Shown in pieces: positions 1 through 8,225 of a stretch of DNA of 14,928 nucleotides. Position 1 is the first letter of the stretch. Each line of letters starts with the position of its first letter. Under the pieces are notes generated by a model. That model did no database searches, was not told where the DNA came from, and saw only the letters and a program-made list of their open reading frames with translations. A program made the position numbers and the translations under genes. Origin of the DNA: Alphaproteobacteria bacterium UBA7314 (GTDB lineage: Bacteria; Pseudomonadota; Alphaproteobacteria; MPNO01; UBA830); assembly GCA_002471575.1 (NCBI GenBank), contig DKQG01000027.1, positions 1 to 14,928 on the forward strand, given 5' to 3'.

Positions 1-756
1 AGGACCATCCCATGAGGTATTCAACGATGGCTTGTGGCCTAGCACGCCGATAACCGCAACGATTTGGCCATAAGAGTCGAAAACCGGGGCAGCCATCGCG
101 CTTACCCCTGGTACATAAACTCCAACATTACGGTTCAGGGCACGTCGTCGCACCTCGTACAACAGACGTTCAAAGCGGTCTTGCGAGGGAACTGCCGAGC
201 CAAACGTCTCTCGCTCGCGTGCAATAATCGGTGCGACCACGGTCTCGGGAATATAGGCCGCAAAGACCTGACCTATCGAAGACTGCGTTACCGGCAATAT
301 AGAACCGGGGCGTATGTTCATTCGCACCGGATGCGCACTTTCCTCGAAACGAATCGCGGTCGCTCCGTTCTCAGTCCAAATCGCCAGAACAACCGTGTGC
401 TGGACGTTATCTCGCAGTGACGGAAGGGCTTCCATGGCAAATCGAACGGTGTCTATGCGCCCGAGGGCTGTCAAACCCATGGAGAGAGCAAGCCTGCCCA
501 AATCATACCGGCCCGTGACCGCGTCCTGATCGACCAGGCCCGAACGGCCCAGACTAACGAGATATCTATGCGCTTTACTCATCGACATCTCGGCCGATGC
601 GGCGAGATCCTTGAGATTGAGCGCGGCCGGCGCATTGGTCAGCACTTCCATCAGGCGGGCGGCAACCTCAACCGAGCGGACGCCGGTGCGTCGCGATTCA
701 GACGGAGTGCCGCCCTCCGCGTCAGCTTTTGGCCGTTTTGTCTTTGATTTTGTCAT
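1..756 (-). CDS. IclR-family transcriptional regulator (3' end cut by window edge)
   Basis: The minus strand is open for 252 codons from an ATG at 756 to the left edge, with no stop, so only the last few residues are missing if the protein has the usual IclR length of about 250-270 residues. An N-terminal winged helix-turn-helix is visible at about residues 28-85: LNLKDLAASAEMSMSKAHRYL (47-67, in part) followed by a wing ending in GRYDLG. The rest matches the IclR effector-binding domain: TVVLAIWTENG (121-131), a segment RPGSILPVTQSSIGQVFAAY (149-168) and YVPGVSAMAAPVFD (214-227). The first 25 residues are basic and polar and look disordered. The ribosome binding site is weak. The gene diverges from the catabolic genes starting at 887, so it probably controls them in response to a substrate or intermediate; that is an inference from position. 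Many IclR proteins in such settings act as repressors or activators of aromatic degradation operons. Confidence 0.93.
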   Translation of the reverse strand, partial: MTKSKTKRPKADAEGGTPSESRRTGVRSVEVAARLMEVLTNAPAALNLKDLAASAEMSMSKAHRYLVSLGRSGLVDQDAVTGRYDLGRLALSMGLTALGRIDTVRFAMEALPSLRDNVQHTVVLAIWTENGATAIRFEESAHPVRMNIRPGSILPVTQSSIGQVFAAYIPETVVAPIIARERETFGSAVPSQDRFERLLYEVRRRALNRNVGVYVPGVSAMAAPVFDSYGQIVAVIGVLGHKPSLNTSWDGP

Positions 757-803
757 CTCGTGAGTTTACCAGCCATTTCGATTCGCTATTGAAGACCCTG
801 ATG

Positions 804-833
804 TCGTAATATAAAATCGATTTCGAATTACGA
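804..833. promoter_or_regulatory. Candidate IclR operator: imperfect 30-bp palindrome
   Basis: Outer arms TCGTAAT (804-810) and ATTACGA (827-833) are perfect reverse complements. The centre AAATCGATTT (814-823) is itself a perfect 10-bp palindrome. Both share the same centre of symmetry, between 818 and 819, so 12 of 15 base pairs are symmetric. It sits in the 130-bp divergent region between the IclR gene (start 756) and the plus-strand gene starting at 887, where a dimeric or tetrameric IclR protein would be expected to bind. The surrounding sequence is AT-rich, as in a promoter. The symmetry is seen directly; the identity of the binding protein is inferred. Confidence 0.55.
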
Positions 834-886
834 AAGTGACATTTTTGGTACCTACGCGACGTGGGCCCGGAGAGAGGAATACAGCG

Positions 887-1765
887 ATGGACTCTAAGAC
901 AAATGTAAAAGTCTTCCCGACTGGAATGAGGTTGAATGAATATGTGGCACTGGAGGAGGGTTTCTGGAGCGACGAAGGGCTGGAAGTGGAGATTCTCTGG
1001 GACGTACTGAAAGGACAAATGGTTCGCTGGAAAGACAGTTATAAGGAACGGCCGCAAGACCTGCCCTTCATAAATGGTGAACAAGCCATCGGCTCCGCTT
1101 GCGCATGGGGAAGCATCTCAAATGCCGGCGCGGGTATGGGAAAATTTGTACCCGATGTACATGGCGTGTCGCCCTGGGGCATCTATGTGCGGGCCGACTC
1201 GGACGTTCGAGAACCGGCCGACCTCGCAGACGTCCCGATTGCAGTTGGGCTTCGCGCCGGAAGTCACTTCAATGTGCCGTGGCATCTTGAGCAATACATG
1301 CCCCTTGAACGGATCAAGCCAGTCAATGTCGGCGGGTTTGGTGCACGTTTGAAGGCGTTGTTGGAGGGTGAGTTCGAGGCTGCGAGCCTGCTTCCGCCGC
1401 AGCTCGACATGGCCGAGCAACTTGGCTTCCGCAAGGTGATAGGCGGCGAATTCAAGACGTTGTGGTGGGTCGATGAACGGTATCCCGCGTCCGTACTCCA
1501 GGCATATTTCCGCGGACTACAGCGGGCCGAAGAGGCAATCGAGGCGGATATGTCTCGCTTCCTAGGACTGTGGCACTACTCCAATCCCCCCGAGTTCGTG
1601 GAACAGGAATGGAACTATGCTCAGTTCGGCCGTGGCGAGAGATTTGTCAATGAGCCGATAAGCCGGGACGAATTCGACGGACTTATGCGGGAAGTTGAGC
1701 GCTGGGGTCTCGATGATACGATCCAGGAGAGCGAGTTCGACCAAATTGCGTTAAGCGTTCGCTGA
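887..1765 (+). CDS. Periplasmic-binding-protein-fold protein (SsuA/NMT1/THI5-like) without signal peptide
   Basis: This 292-residue protein resembles COG0715-type substrate-binding proteins: RLNEYVALEEGFWSDEGLEV (15-34) is the classic 'A..GFF..EGLDVE' opening. A middle block IYVRADSDVREPADLADVPI (99-118) is the typical hinge-region statement, followed by AVGLRAGSHF (119-128). The ORF can be extended to 836, but the ATG at 887 has a purine-rich AGAGAGG nine bases upstream and gives the same N-terminus as the paralogue at 9477-10391. There is no hydrophobic signal peptide or lipobox and no ABC permease or ATPase nearby, so a cytoplasmic role is likely. The same fold is used by enzymes such as 4,5-dihydroxyphthalate decarboxylase, MqnA/MqnD and THI5. 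C72-A-W74 and H127 are shared with the paralogue and could be functional. It is the first gene after the divergent promoter and is 47 bp from the first Rieske gene. The exact function is unknown. Confidence 0.8.
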   Translation: MDSKTNVKVFPTGMRLNEYVALEEGFWSDEGLEVEILWDVLKGQMVRWKDSYKERPQDLPFINGEQAIGSACAWGSISNAGAGMGKFVPDVHGVSPWGIYVRADSDVREPADLADVPIAVGLRAGSHFNVPWHLEQYMPLERIKPVNVGGFGARLKALLEGEFEAASLLPPQLDMAEQLGFRKVIGGEFKTLWWVDERYPASVLQAYFRGLQRAEEAIEADMSRFLGLWHYSNPPEFVEQEWNYAQFGRGERFVNEPISRDEFDGLMREVERWGLDDTIQESEFDQIALSVR

Positions 1766-1812
1766 GGGCGGCGGCTCTCTGATTTTCGGGTAAGGATTTA
1801 TCGAGGTAAACC

Positions 1813-3057
1813 ATGACACTGCTGTCGGCATATGGCCAACAAGAGCCCAAAGAGGACATGGCGTTGACCCATGTCGGCCCGGGGAAACCGATGGGTGAAC
1901 TCATGCGGCGTTACTGGCAGCCGGTTTGTCTGTCTGAGGAGCTCGCCGATTTACCACGTCGTATACGGATCCTGTGCGAGGATCTGGTCGTCTTTCGGGA
2001 CCTATCTGGCAATATCGGTTGCCTCGCACTTCATTGTGCCCATCGCGGAACCTCGCTCGAGTATGGCCGCATTGAGACGGGTGGCATTCGGTGCTGCTTT
2101 CACGGCTGGCTATACGACACCCAAGGCCAGTGCGTAGAAATGCCCTGCGAAGCCCCTGGCATCGCGGAGAGGATGAACATTCACCAACCTGGTTATCCCG
2201 TTCAGGAGCATGGCGGTTTAGTCTTCATTTATATGGGCCCGCCTGATCGCCAACCGTTGCTGCCGCTCTATGACATCATCGACCCAACTTTTTGGGAAAA
2301 TGCTGAACTAAGGGGTATGCGGCTTTGGGAAGATCATTCGATCGGCTTTGTGCGCGATTGCAATTGGCTACAGCACTACGAGAACGTCGTCGATCCGTAT
2401 CATCTCCAGATACTGCATAACATGATTTCCGGGGATCAGTTCGGCAGTGCAGTGACGTCCGGAGACTGGCCGGATATCGCCTTCGAGGAAACGAACATCG
2501 GCGTCCGCTACAGATCCGCACGCGATCTTCCGAACGGAAATCATATTGTCCGTTATACGGAATGTATCCTACCAAACCTGTTCATGGTCGCCAATATTCA
2601 CGAGAAAGGCGACGTGCCGAAGGACAAGGAAAAGTGCCGCGAGATTTCATGGTGCGTCCCGGTAGACGACGAGCACATTTTCGGTATTTCGATCGTCGCC
2701 TGGCCGCTTAAGAACGGAGAACCGGATCCCGATTGGAAGGCCGGTGTCGACACCCTGACCAATATTCGACCGGGAAACCTTCGCGATCGCCCTTATGAAG
2801 AAAAGCAAAGGTGGCCTGACGATATGGAAGCGCAGGAGAGCCAACGCGCGATCGCTGTACACGAGCTAGAAAACCTGGCTCATTCCGATCGGGGGATCGT
2901 CCTACTGCGCCGTGCCCTCCGGAAAGCGGTACTTGATGTGGAAGAGGGGCGCGATCCGCTGAACATCGTCCGCGACGAGACCGCTAATAAGGCGATAGAA
3001 ACCCATGGATGGACTTCCGTAACAACCATCAGTGAACGCTCCGAGGCTGTTGCATAA
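1813..3057 (+). CDS. Rieske non-heme iron oxygenase, large subunit, phthalate 4,5-dioxygenase type (copy 1)
   Basis: This 414-residue protein has the two domains of an aromatic-ring hydroxylating oxygenase alpha subunit. The Rieske [2Fe-2S] ligands are C75-A-H77 and C94-C-F-H97. The mononuclear iron motif D194-P-Y-H197-x4-H202 gives the bridging Asp and two His ligands. D336 or D337 in PDDMEAQ is a candidate third ligand by comparison with related enzymes. Length and the opening LMRRYWQPVCLSEEL match the single-subunit phthalate-dioxygenase/dicamba-monooxygenase-like group, which acts as alpha oligomers without a beta subunit and receives electrons from a separate reductase. The ATG at 1813 has GAGG six bases upstream. 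The next gene, 82 bp downstream, encodes a close paralogue. Family members hydroxylate aromatic rings or carry out O- or N-demethylation; the substrate is not deducible. No reductase gene lies in the window. Confidence 0.93.
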   Translation: MTLLSAYGQQEPKEDMALTHVGPGKPMGELMRRYWQPVCLSEELADLPRRIRILCEDLVVFRDLSGNIGCLALHCAHRGTSLEYGRIETGGIRCCFHGWLYDTQGQCVEMPCEAPGIAERMNIHQPGYPVQEHGGLVFIYMGPPDRQPLLPLYDIIDPTFWENAELRGMRLWEDHSIGFVRDCNWLQHYENVVDPYHLQILHNMISGDQFGSAVTSGDWPDIAFEETNIGVRYRSARDLPNGNHIVRYTECILPNLFMVANIHEKGDVPKDKEKCREISWCVPVDDEHIFGISIVAWPLKNGEPDPDWKAGVDTLTNIRPGNLRDRPYEEKQRWPDDMEAQESQRAIAVHELENLAHSDRGIVLLRRALRKAVLDVEEGRDPLNIVRDETANKAIETHGWTSVTTISERSEAVA

Positions 3058-3139
3058 TGGTCAGTTGTGCGGATTTCGAAGCAGACAGCATCGCCTTAGG
3101 GCCTAACGGGCAGCAGCGGCCACTCGTTAGCAAACTTTC

Positions 3140-4375
3140 ATGAAATCGCGCTACGGATACAAGGTTCCTGAACCCGACAACGACCTCGTCAATGTTGAGC
3201 CCGGTTCACCGATGGGCGAACTATTGCGCCGATACTGGCAGCCTGCCTGCCTGTCCGAGGAAGTGGGTGATCTGCCGTACAAGATTCGCATACTTTGCGA
3301 AGACTTGGTGCTTTTCCGCGACGGTCAAGGCCGGGTTGGCTGCCTGGACCTCCACTGCGCGCACCGCGGCACGTCGCTTGAGTACGGTCGCGTCGAAGAA
3401 CGCGGCATTCGCTGCTGCTATCACGGATGGCTTTACGACACGGAAGGCCAGTGTATCGAGATGGCGTGTGAGCAACCCGAATTCACGGAGAAAATGGACG
3501 TCTGGCAACCAGCCTACCCCACATACGAATATGGGGGACTAGTGTTTCTCTACATGGGACCGCCCGATGCGAAGCCTCTGTTCCCAATGTTCGATATCCT
3601 CGATACCCGCGGGCGGAACGATGTCGTTCTTAAAGGCCTCAAGCTTTGGGGGGACCATTCCCTGGGCTACGTTCGCGATTGCAACTGGTTGCAGCACGTC
3701 GAAAATGCCCTAGATCCGTGGCACCTTATCGTACTGCACGAAATGATTTCCGGTGACCAGTTCAATAGTGTGCTCACCCTCGGATCGTGGCCGGAGATCG
3801 GCTTCGAAGAAACGCCGCTCGGAATGCGCTACAACTTGGACAAGGATCTACCAAACGGCAATCATCTTGAACGTCATTCCGAAGTCATTCTGCCAAACAT
3901 CGTTTTGGTCGCGAATATCCACCAGCGCGGCAATGAGCCGATATGGCGGGAGAAGGCGACAGAGGTTATCTGGTGCGTTCCGAACGACAACGAGACTGTT
4001 TACGGTATTTGCATCTGCGCCTGGCCGGCCAAGGATGGGATCGCGGATTCAGACTGGGTGGCAGGTACCGATACGCTGACAGATATCCGACCGGGTCAGC
4101 TCCGCGAAAGACCCTACGAAGACAAGCAGCGCAAACCCGACGACATGGAGGCACAGGAAGGTCAGCGTCGCATCGCGGTCCATGCTGCAGAGAACCTGGG
4201 ATTGGTCGACGCCGGGATCGCTGCAAACCGGCGCAAGCTGCGCGAAGCCGTACGAGATGTCGCCGAAGGTCGGGATCCGCCAAACATTTTCCGCCATGCG
4301 GAAACCAACCGGATGATCGAGACTAGTTGCTGGAATACGGTGACGGCGGCGGGTGAATCCCAGGCGGCAGATTAG
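3140..4375 (+). CDS. Rieske non-heme iron oxygenase, large subunit, phthalate 4,5-dioxygenase type (copy 2)
   Basis: This 411-residue protein is a close paralogue of the preceding gene product, roughly 60% identical by eye across the full length, with long identical runs such as DLHCAHRGTSLEYGR (all but the first residues shared). Rieske ligands are C73-A-H75 and C92-C-Y-H95; the iron site is D192-P-W-H195-x4-H200, with D334 or D335 in PDDMEAQ as candidate third ligand. All catalytic residues are present, so it is not a decayed copy. The ATG at 3140 has only a poor ribosome binding site, but the N-terminus aligns with copy 1. The pair arose by tandem duplication. Either they make a mixed oligomer or act on successive substrates, as the adjacent caffeine demethylases NdmA and NdmB do; both are inferences. 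The 3' end overlaps the earliest possible start of the MFS gene by 23 bp. Confidence 0.93.
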   Translation: MKSRYGYKVPEPDNDLVNVEPGSPMGELLRRYWQPACLSEEVGDLPYKIRILCEDLVLFRDGQGRVGCLDLHCAHRGTSLEYGRVEERGIRCCYHGWLYDTEGQCIEMACEQPEFTEKMDVWQPAYPTYEYGGLVFLYMGPPDAKPLFPMFDILDTRGRNDVVLKGLKLWGDHSLGYVRDCNWLQHVENALDPWHLIVLHEMISGDQFNSVLTLGSWPEIGFEETPLGMRYNLDKDLPNGNHLERHSEVILPNIVLVANIHQRGNEPIWREKATEVIWCVPNDNETVYGICICAWPAKDGIADSDWVAGTDTLTDIRPGQLRERPYEDKQRKPDDMEAQEGQRRIAVHAAENLGLVDAGIAANRRKLREAVRDVAEGRDPPNIFRHAETNRMIETSCWNTVTAAGESQAAD

Positions 4376-5660
4376 AACGGGCAATCGTTATCGCGGAGCT
4401 CACCTTTCGAATTTTACTCGCGGATGCCTCCATCTATTTGGTCATAATCCGTTGAGCGCATATTCGCAGCCAGGATCGGTCACCCCTCAGGAGCCGGGTG
4501 CGGCGCTATTTCTTGCGCTTGTCGCGATCACGCTAGTGGGACCGCTCTCCATCCATTTGTTTCTGCCCGCGGTGCCGCATGTGCGAGCCGCGTTTGCAGT
4601 GGATACCAGCATAGCTCAACTCGCCTTCAGCCTGTCCATGATAGGCATGGCGGCCGGTACGCTTGTTTATGGCAGTCTGTCCGACCGTTTTGGCCGGCTT
4701 CCGGTACTCATTTTGGGTATCGGGCTGTTCGCCGTGGGTGCTGCGCTCGCGGCGGCAGCACCGTCGGTATCGGTGCTGATCCTGGGGCGCGTCCTCCAGG
4801 GAATCGGTGCGGCTTCCGGCATGGTTCTCGCGCGAGCGATCGCGCATGACGTTTATGGCGCCGACCGGCTGGGACAAATGATTGCCTACCTGACAGCCGC
4901 CTACGTGGTCGGCCCAATGTTTGCTCCTCCCATCGGAGGCCTGTTGACGGACGCCCTGTCATGGCAGTCAGTTCAAATCGTCCCCGCGGCGTTTGGCATT
5001 CTCGGAATCATCGTCGCGGTCATGATCATCGGCGAAACCGGGAAACCGGACCCTGATCAAGCAATCGGAATGATCCGTTCCTACTGTGCCCTGATAGGCG
5101 ATCCGAAGTTTACGCTGTTCGCCCTTTGCCCGGCATTCGGAACAGGTGCATTTTTTTCCCTTATTGCCGGCTCGACCCATTTGATGTCTGACACTCTGGA
5201 TCGCTCGGCAACCGAATACGGCCTTTATTTCATGCTGGGTCCTGTCGGATACATGCTAGGCAACTACCTGTCCGGGTGGCTAAGCGGCCGGGTCACCGCG
5301 AATACGCTGGTGGTTTACGGATCCTTGATGTCCGTCCTGGCTGCTCTGACGATGAGTGGCCTAATTGCATATTTAGGCCTTTTGCCAATCATCCTTTTCG
5401 GCGGTTGCGCGGTATTAACGCTTGGTCAGGGTCTCGTCATGCCCCAGGCTCAGGCGGCGGCGATTGCCACCGACCCCACGTTGGCAGGCACGGCTTCCGG
5501 CGTTGTGGTTTTTCTGCAGTTTCTTTTCGGTGCACTGTTGGGCCAGCTAGTGATCGTGGGTGAGGATGGCACCGGTACCTCGCTTTGCAGCTTCGTGCTC
5601 ATATCGAGCGTACTCTCATTCGCGTGCGGCGTCGCCGCCACCGCGCTCGTCAATCGCTAG
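4353..5660 (+). CDS. MFS transporter, Bcr/CflA drug-resistance-like
   Basis: The product is strongly hydrophobic, with about 12 predicted membrane segments starting near residue 49 (AALFLALVAITLVGPLSIHL). MFS motif A is clear as G107-S-L-S-D-R-F-G-R115 in the loop after the second helix. RVLQGIGAASGMVLARAI matches the fourth-helix motif of DHA1 proton antiporters, and SIHLFLPAVPHV is typical of the Bcr/CflA group. The start is uncertain: there is no ATG before the first helix. GTG at 4353 gives 435 residues and overlaps the Rieske gene; TTG at 4452 gives 402 residues, the usual family length, but neither has a good ribosome binding site. The overlap suggests translational coupling to the oxygenases. 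Known members export small drugs or metabolites in exchange for protons, so it may export a toxic intermediate or import the substrate; direction is not shown by sequence. Confidence 0.88.
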   Translation: MNPRRQIRTGNRYRGAHLSNFTRGCLHLFGHNPLSAYSQPGSVTPQEPGAALFLALVAITLVGPLSIHLFLPAVPHVRAAFAVDTSIAQLAFSLSMIGMAAGTLVYGSLSDRFGRLPVLILGIGLFAVGAALAAAAPSVSVLILGRVLQGIGAASGMVLARAIAHDVYGADRLGQMIAYLTAAYVVGPMFAPPIGGLLTDALSWQSVQIVPAAFGILGIIVAVMIIGETGKPDPDQAIGMIRSYCALIGDPKFTLFALCPAFGTGAFFSLIAGSTHLMSDTLDRSATEYGLYFMLGPVGYMLGNYLSGWLSGRVTANTLVVYGSLMSVLAALTMSGLIAYLGLLPIILFGGCAVLTLGQGLVMPQAQAAAIATDPTLAGTASGVVVFLQFLFGALLGQLVIVGEDGTGTSLCSFVLISSVLSFACGVAATALVNR

Positions 5661-5840
5661 GAGTGACGGGTAATTCGCCGACAGACGAAGATCAATCGGT
5701 TGCGCGACAGGCGGCCAAAGGATTGGTCTTGACGGAGTTTTTATTTGTTCAATTAAGCGCTCCATCAGTGGCGTCGGTTGTGTTTAATCGACAACTCAGA
5801 TTGGATAGAAACGCTAGGAGAGAGCAAGGAGGTGACAACA
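5661..5840 (+). other. 180-bp gap between MFS gene and nitroreductase remnant
   Basis: No gene is supported here. A possible -35 TTGACG at 5729-5734 is followed 17 bases later by a poor -10 (ATTAAG, 5752-5757). An inverted repeat GTTGT-N9-ACAAC lies at 5777-5795. These could form a separate promoter and operator for the Mo-enzyme gene, but each is short and the evidence is weak. Confidence 0.25.
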
Positions 5841-5963
5841 ATGGATCTGTTCAAAGTCATCAATACCCGCTTTAGCTGCCGGGCCTATCTCGATAAGCTG
5901 GCCCCAGCGTATTCAACAAAAAAGCCACCTTGCCAACGCCATAAGGAAAGATTTCTCTCATGA
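5841..5963 (+). pseudogene. Truncated nitroreductase-family N-terminus
   Basis: A 40-codon ORF begins with a strong ribosome binding site (AAGGAGGTGA, just upstream of ATG 5841). Its first 22 residues, starting MDLFKVINTRFSCRAY, match the hallmark N-terminus of FMN-dependent nitroreductases (M-D-x-F-x-V-I-x-x-R-x-S-x-R-x-Y). Family members are about 170-220 residues, but here homology stops after DKLAP and the remaining residues (AYSTKKPPCQRHKERFLS) look like out-of-frame sequence. The stop TGA overlaps the ATG of the next gene (ATGA at 5960-5963). An internal deletion that removed most of a nitroreductase gene explains this best. An alternative is a leader ORF retained because it couples translation to the Mo-enzyme gene. 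Confidence 0.6.
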
Positions 5964-7990
5964 ACTCGTCTGAAACTCGCACCGTCAAAACTATGTGTCC
6001 CATGAGCTGTCACCCGACTTTCTGCGGTATGCTGGCAGAGGTGAAGGATGGAAAACTCGTCGGAACAAAAGGCGACAAGGGCAATCCGGACAGCCAGGGT
6101 TTTCTCTGTGTCCGCGGCCAGAATGCGCATCAGGTCATCGACAATCCCAAAAGACTGCTGCGACCGAAGATCCGCAAACAGCGCGGTGTCGATGAATGGC
6201 GGGATGCATCCTGGGAGGAAGCGCTCCAACTGATCGCGGACAACATCAAAGATGCCACGGGCGAGCGGACAGGAATTTGGATCGGGCACGGTACCTTTAC
6301 CTTGGGCGGCGCGGCGTCGAACCAGCTCGCGGGCCGGTTCGCGAGTCTACTGGGCTGTCATAACTGGAGTCCGTCGATGATCTGTTGGGGGCTCGGCGCA
6401 TTCGGCATCGGGCTGACCGGAACACTGACCACCAGCACAAAAGAGGATATGAGCGCCAATTCGGAGCTTATAGTTCTGTGGGGCGCTAGCTTTACGAGTC
6501 AGCCGAACACCGCGCGCCATATCGTGCAGGCGCGGAAACGTGGCGCGCGAATTATTACCATCGACATCCGCAAGAGCGAGGCTGCCTCTCAGTCCGACGA
6601 AGTCTACCTGATCCGCCCGGGAACCGATGCGGCGCTGGCGCTCAGCATGATGAACGTCATCATAAGGGAAGAACTTTATGATGAGGATTTCGTCCGCGAC
6701 CATACAGTAGGATTCGATGCGCTCTGCGAACATGTGACACCCTACACACCTGAATGGGCGGCCGAAATCACGGGCATCGATGCCGACCGAATCGTCGCGT
6801 TGGCCCGAACCTATGCCTCTACCAAGGCGGCCATGATCCTTCTTGGCGGAAGTTCAATGCATAAGGGCGACAACACCTGGGCTGCGGCCCGTGCGGTTTC
6901 CTGCTTGCCCGGGCTAACCGGCAGTCTTGGCGTCGCCGGAGGCGGCATGGGGCCGCGGCACGGGGCAATGGTACCGGCTGCCGCTAACATCGCCGCTGTC
7001 GACAATCCCAAGCGCCCGGATGTCCCCATCCCACAACAGATGCCCGAAATTACATTGGCGCTTGGTCGCGGCGATCTCGATGTCATGCTGTTGATGGGCA
7101 CAAACATGCTGTCTTCGTTTCCCGACTCAAACGCAGTAGCGGATGGCCTTGCGAAAACCAAGCTGGTTGTGTGCTTCGATGTGTTCATGAACGATACCGC
7201 ACGGCTGAGCGCCGACGTGGTGCTTCCGGGGACGGTGTGGCTTGAAGAGACCGGGTACAAAGCCACGAATAGCCATTTTTATCTGATGGATCGGGCACTA
7301 GAGCCCGCAGGCCAAACCAAGCCGCTCTACTGGGTGTTCAGCCAACTGGCCCAGCGTCTGGGCCTGGAGGGTTACTTCCCCTGGGAGTCGCAGGAGGGGA
7401 TGCTCAACGCCATGCTGGATACTCCATTGACCGGTTACACCACGATTTCTGCGCTACGCGACGCCGGTGGTATCGGTGAATTGAATGTTCCCCATGTTGC
7501 GTTTGCCGACGGCAATTTCCAATCGCCGTCGGGTAAAGTCGAGTTTTATTCCCAGCGTGCTGACGAGGCCGGAATTTCCCCCTTACCTACCTATGAAGAC
7601 CCCGCTGTGCCCAAAAACGGCCGGCTTACGCTGACACAAGGGCGCACCCTGACCCAGTTCCACTCCTTCTACGACCATGGCAAGGCCTTGCCTGGACTGG
7701 CCAAACACAATCAGGCGCTAGAGGTATGGATCTCGCCCGAGGATGCTCGGGCGCGAGATATATCGGATCGTGGGGCGATCGAACTGTCGAATGAACGCGG
7801 CAGGCTAGAAGGAGTAGCACACGTAACCGACGACGTGCCCGCCGGTGTCGTATGGACTAGAGATGGATGGGAGGGGTTCAACGCCATCACATCCGGAGCC
7901 CCGGTGGTGCCAGCTTCAGCGTTGAGCATCTTCCCGTTTGCAGTGGGCCAATCGCATTTCGGCGCTGAAGTCGAGGTAGTGGCGATATAA
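5960..7990 (+). CDS. Molybdopterin-dependent oxidoreductase, DMSO reductase superfamily
   Basis: This 676-residue protein has the full layout of a catalytic subunit. An N-terminal [4Fe-4S] motif has C13-x3-C17-x4-C22 and C50 within GFLCVRG. Molybdopterin-binding domains follow (WEEALQLIADNI 85-96; LIVLWGASFTSQPN; GARIITIDIR), with a C-terminal molydopterin dinucleotide-binding domain (about 570-676; RLTLTQGRTLTQFHSF, then DARARDISDRGAIEL). C142 in SPSMICWGLGAFG falls where formate dehydrogenase H has its Sec140 and is the likely Mo ligand. There is no twin-arginine signal, so it is probably cytoplasmic. No iron-sulfur electron-transfer or membrane subunit is adjacent. AAGGAA lies 11 bases before the ATG, and the start overlaps the stop of the nitroreductase remnant. 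The subgroup is broadly annotated as formate dehydrogenase-, thiosulfate reductase- or acetylene hydratase-like, so the reaction (redox or hydration/hydroxyl transfer) remains open. Confidence 0.9.
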   Translation: MNSSETRTVKTMCPMSCHPTFCGMLAEVKDGKLVGTKGDKGNPDSQGFLCVRGQNAHQVIDNPKRLLRPKIRKQRGVDEWRDASWEEALQLIADNIKDATGERTGIWIGHGTFTLGGAASNQLAGRFASLLGCHNWSPSMICWGLGAFGIGLTGTLTTSTKEDMSANSELIVLWGASFTSQPNTARHIVQARKRGARIITIDIRKSEAASQSDEVYLIRPGTDAALALSMMNVIIREELYDEDFVRDHTVGFDALCEHVTPYTPEWAAEITGIDADRIVALARTYASTKAAMILLGGSSMHKGDNTWAAARAVSCLPGLTGSLGVAGGGMGPRHGAMVPAAANIAAVDNPKRPDVPIPQQMPEITLALGRGDLDVMLLMGTNMLSSFPDSNAVADGLAKTKLVVCFDVFMNDTARLSADVVLPGTVWLEETGYKATNSHFYLMDRALEPAGQTKPLYWVFSQLAQRLGLEGYFPWESQEGMLNAMLDTPLTGYTTISALRDAGGIGELNVPHVAFADGNFQSPSGKVEFYSQRADEAGISPLPTYEDPAVPKNGRLTLTQGRTLTQFHSFYDHGKALPGLAKHNQALEVWISPEDARARDISDRGAIELSNERGRLEGVAHVTDDVPAGVVWTRDGWEGFNAITSGAPVVPASALSIFPFAVGQSHFGAEVEVVAI

Positions 7991-8225
7991 GCAACTGCGA
8001 GCGAAAAATGCTCACACCAGAATGCAAACCAGGCTGCTGATTTTGGTGGTTTCGGATCGTAGGCGTACCGTTACGCACACACACGGCCCTTGTTTATTAC
8101 CAACCAAATGATGTTCAGTATCACGAAACCACTTCGCATGGACCGGGTTCCATGCCATTACTTAATCTGTGCAGACCCGGCTGATCAAATCCGAAGCGTC
8201 AGATGGCATAAATGGAGTACTAATC
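7991..8225 (+). other. 235-bp gap before third Rieske gene
   Basis: No coding region is supported. A short inverted repeat GCGTA-CCGT-TACGC is at 8063-8076, without a T-run, so it is not a convincing terminator. The gap is larger than others in the series, so the third Rieske gene may have its own promoter, but no clear -35/-10 pair was found. Confidence 0.3.

Noticed and set aside
64..420. 118-codon plus-strand ORF
   Set aside because: It lies antisense within the well-supported IclR gene and its translation is arginine-rich shadow-frame sequence.
722..1084. 120-codon minus-strand ORF
   Set aside because: It overlaps the start of the binding-fold gene and the divergent promoter, has no recognisable family and no ribosome site; the sense genes explain the region.
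887..1765. Assignment as sulfonate or taurine ABC transporter binding protein
   Set aside because: No signal peptide and no permease or ATPase genes; similarity reflects the fold only.
6811..7266. 151-codon minus-strand ORF
   Set aside because: It is antisense to the molybdoenzyme coding region, with no known family signature.
8063..8076. GCGTA-CCGT-TACGC hairpin as terminator
   Set aside because: Only a 5-bp stem and no following T-run.
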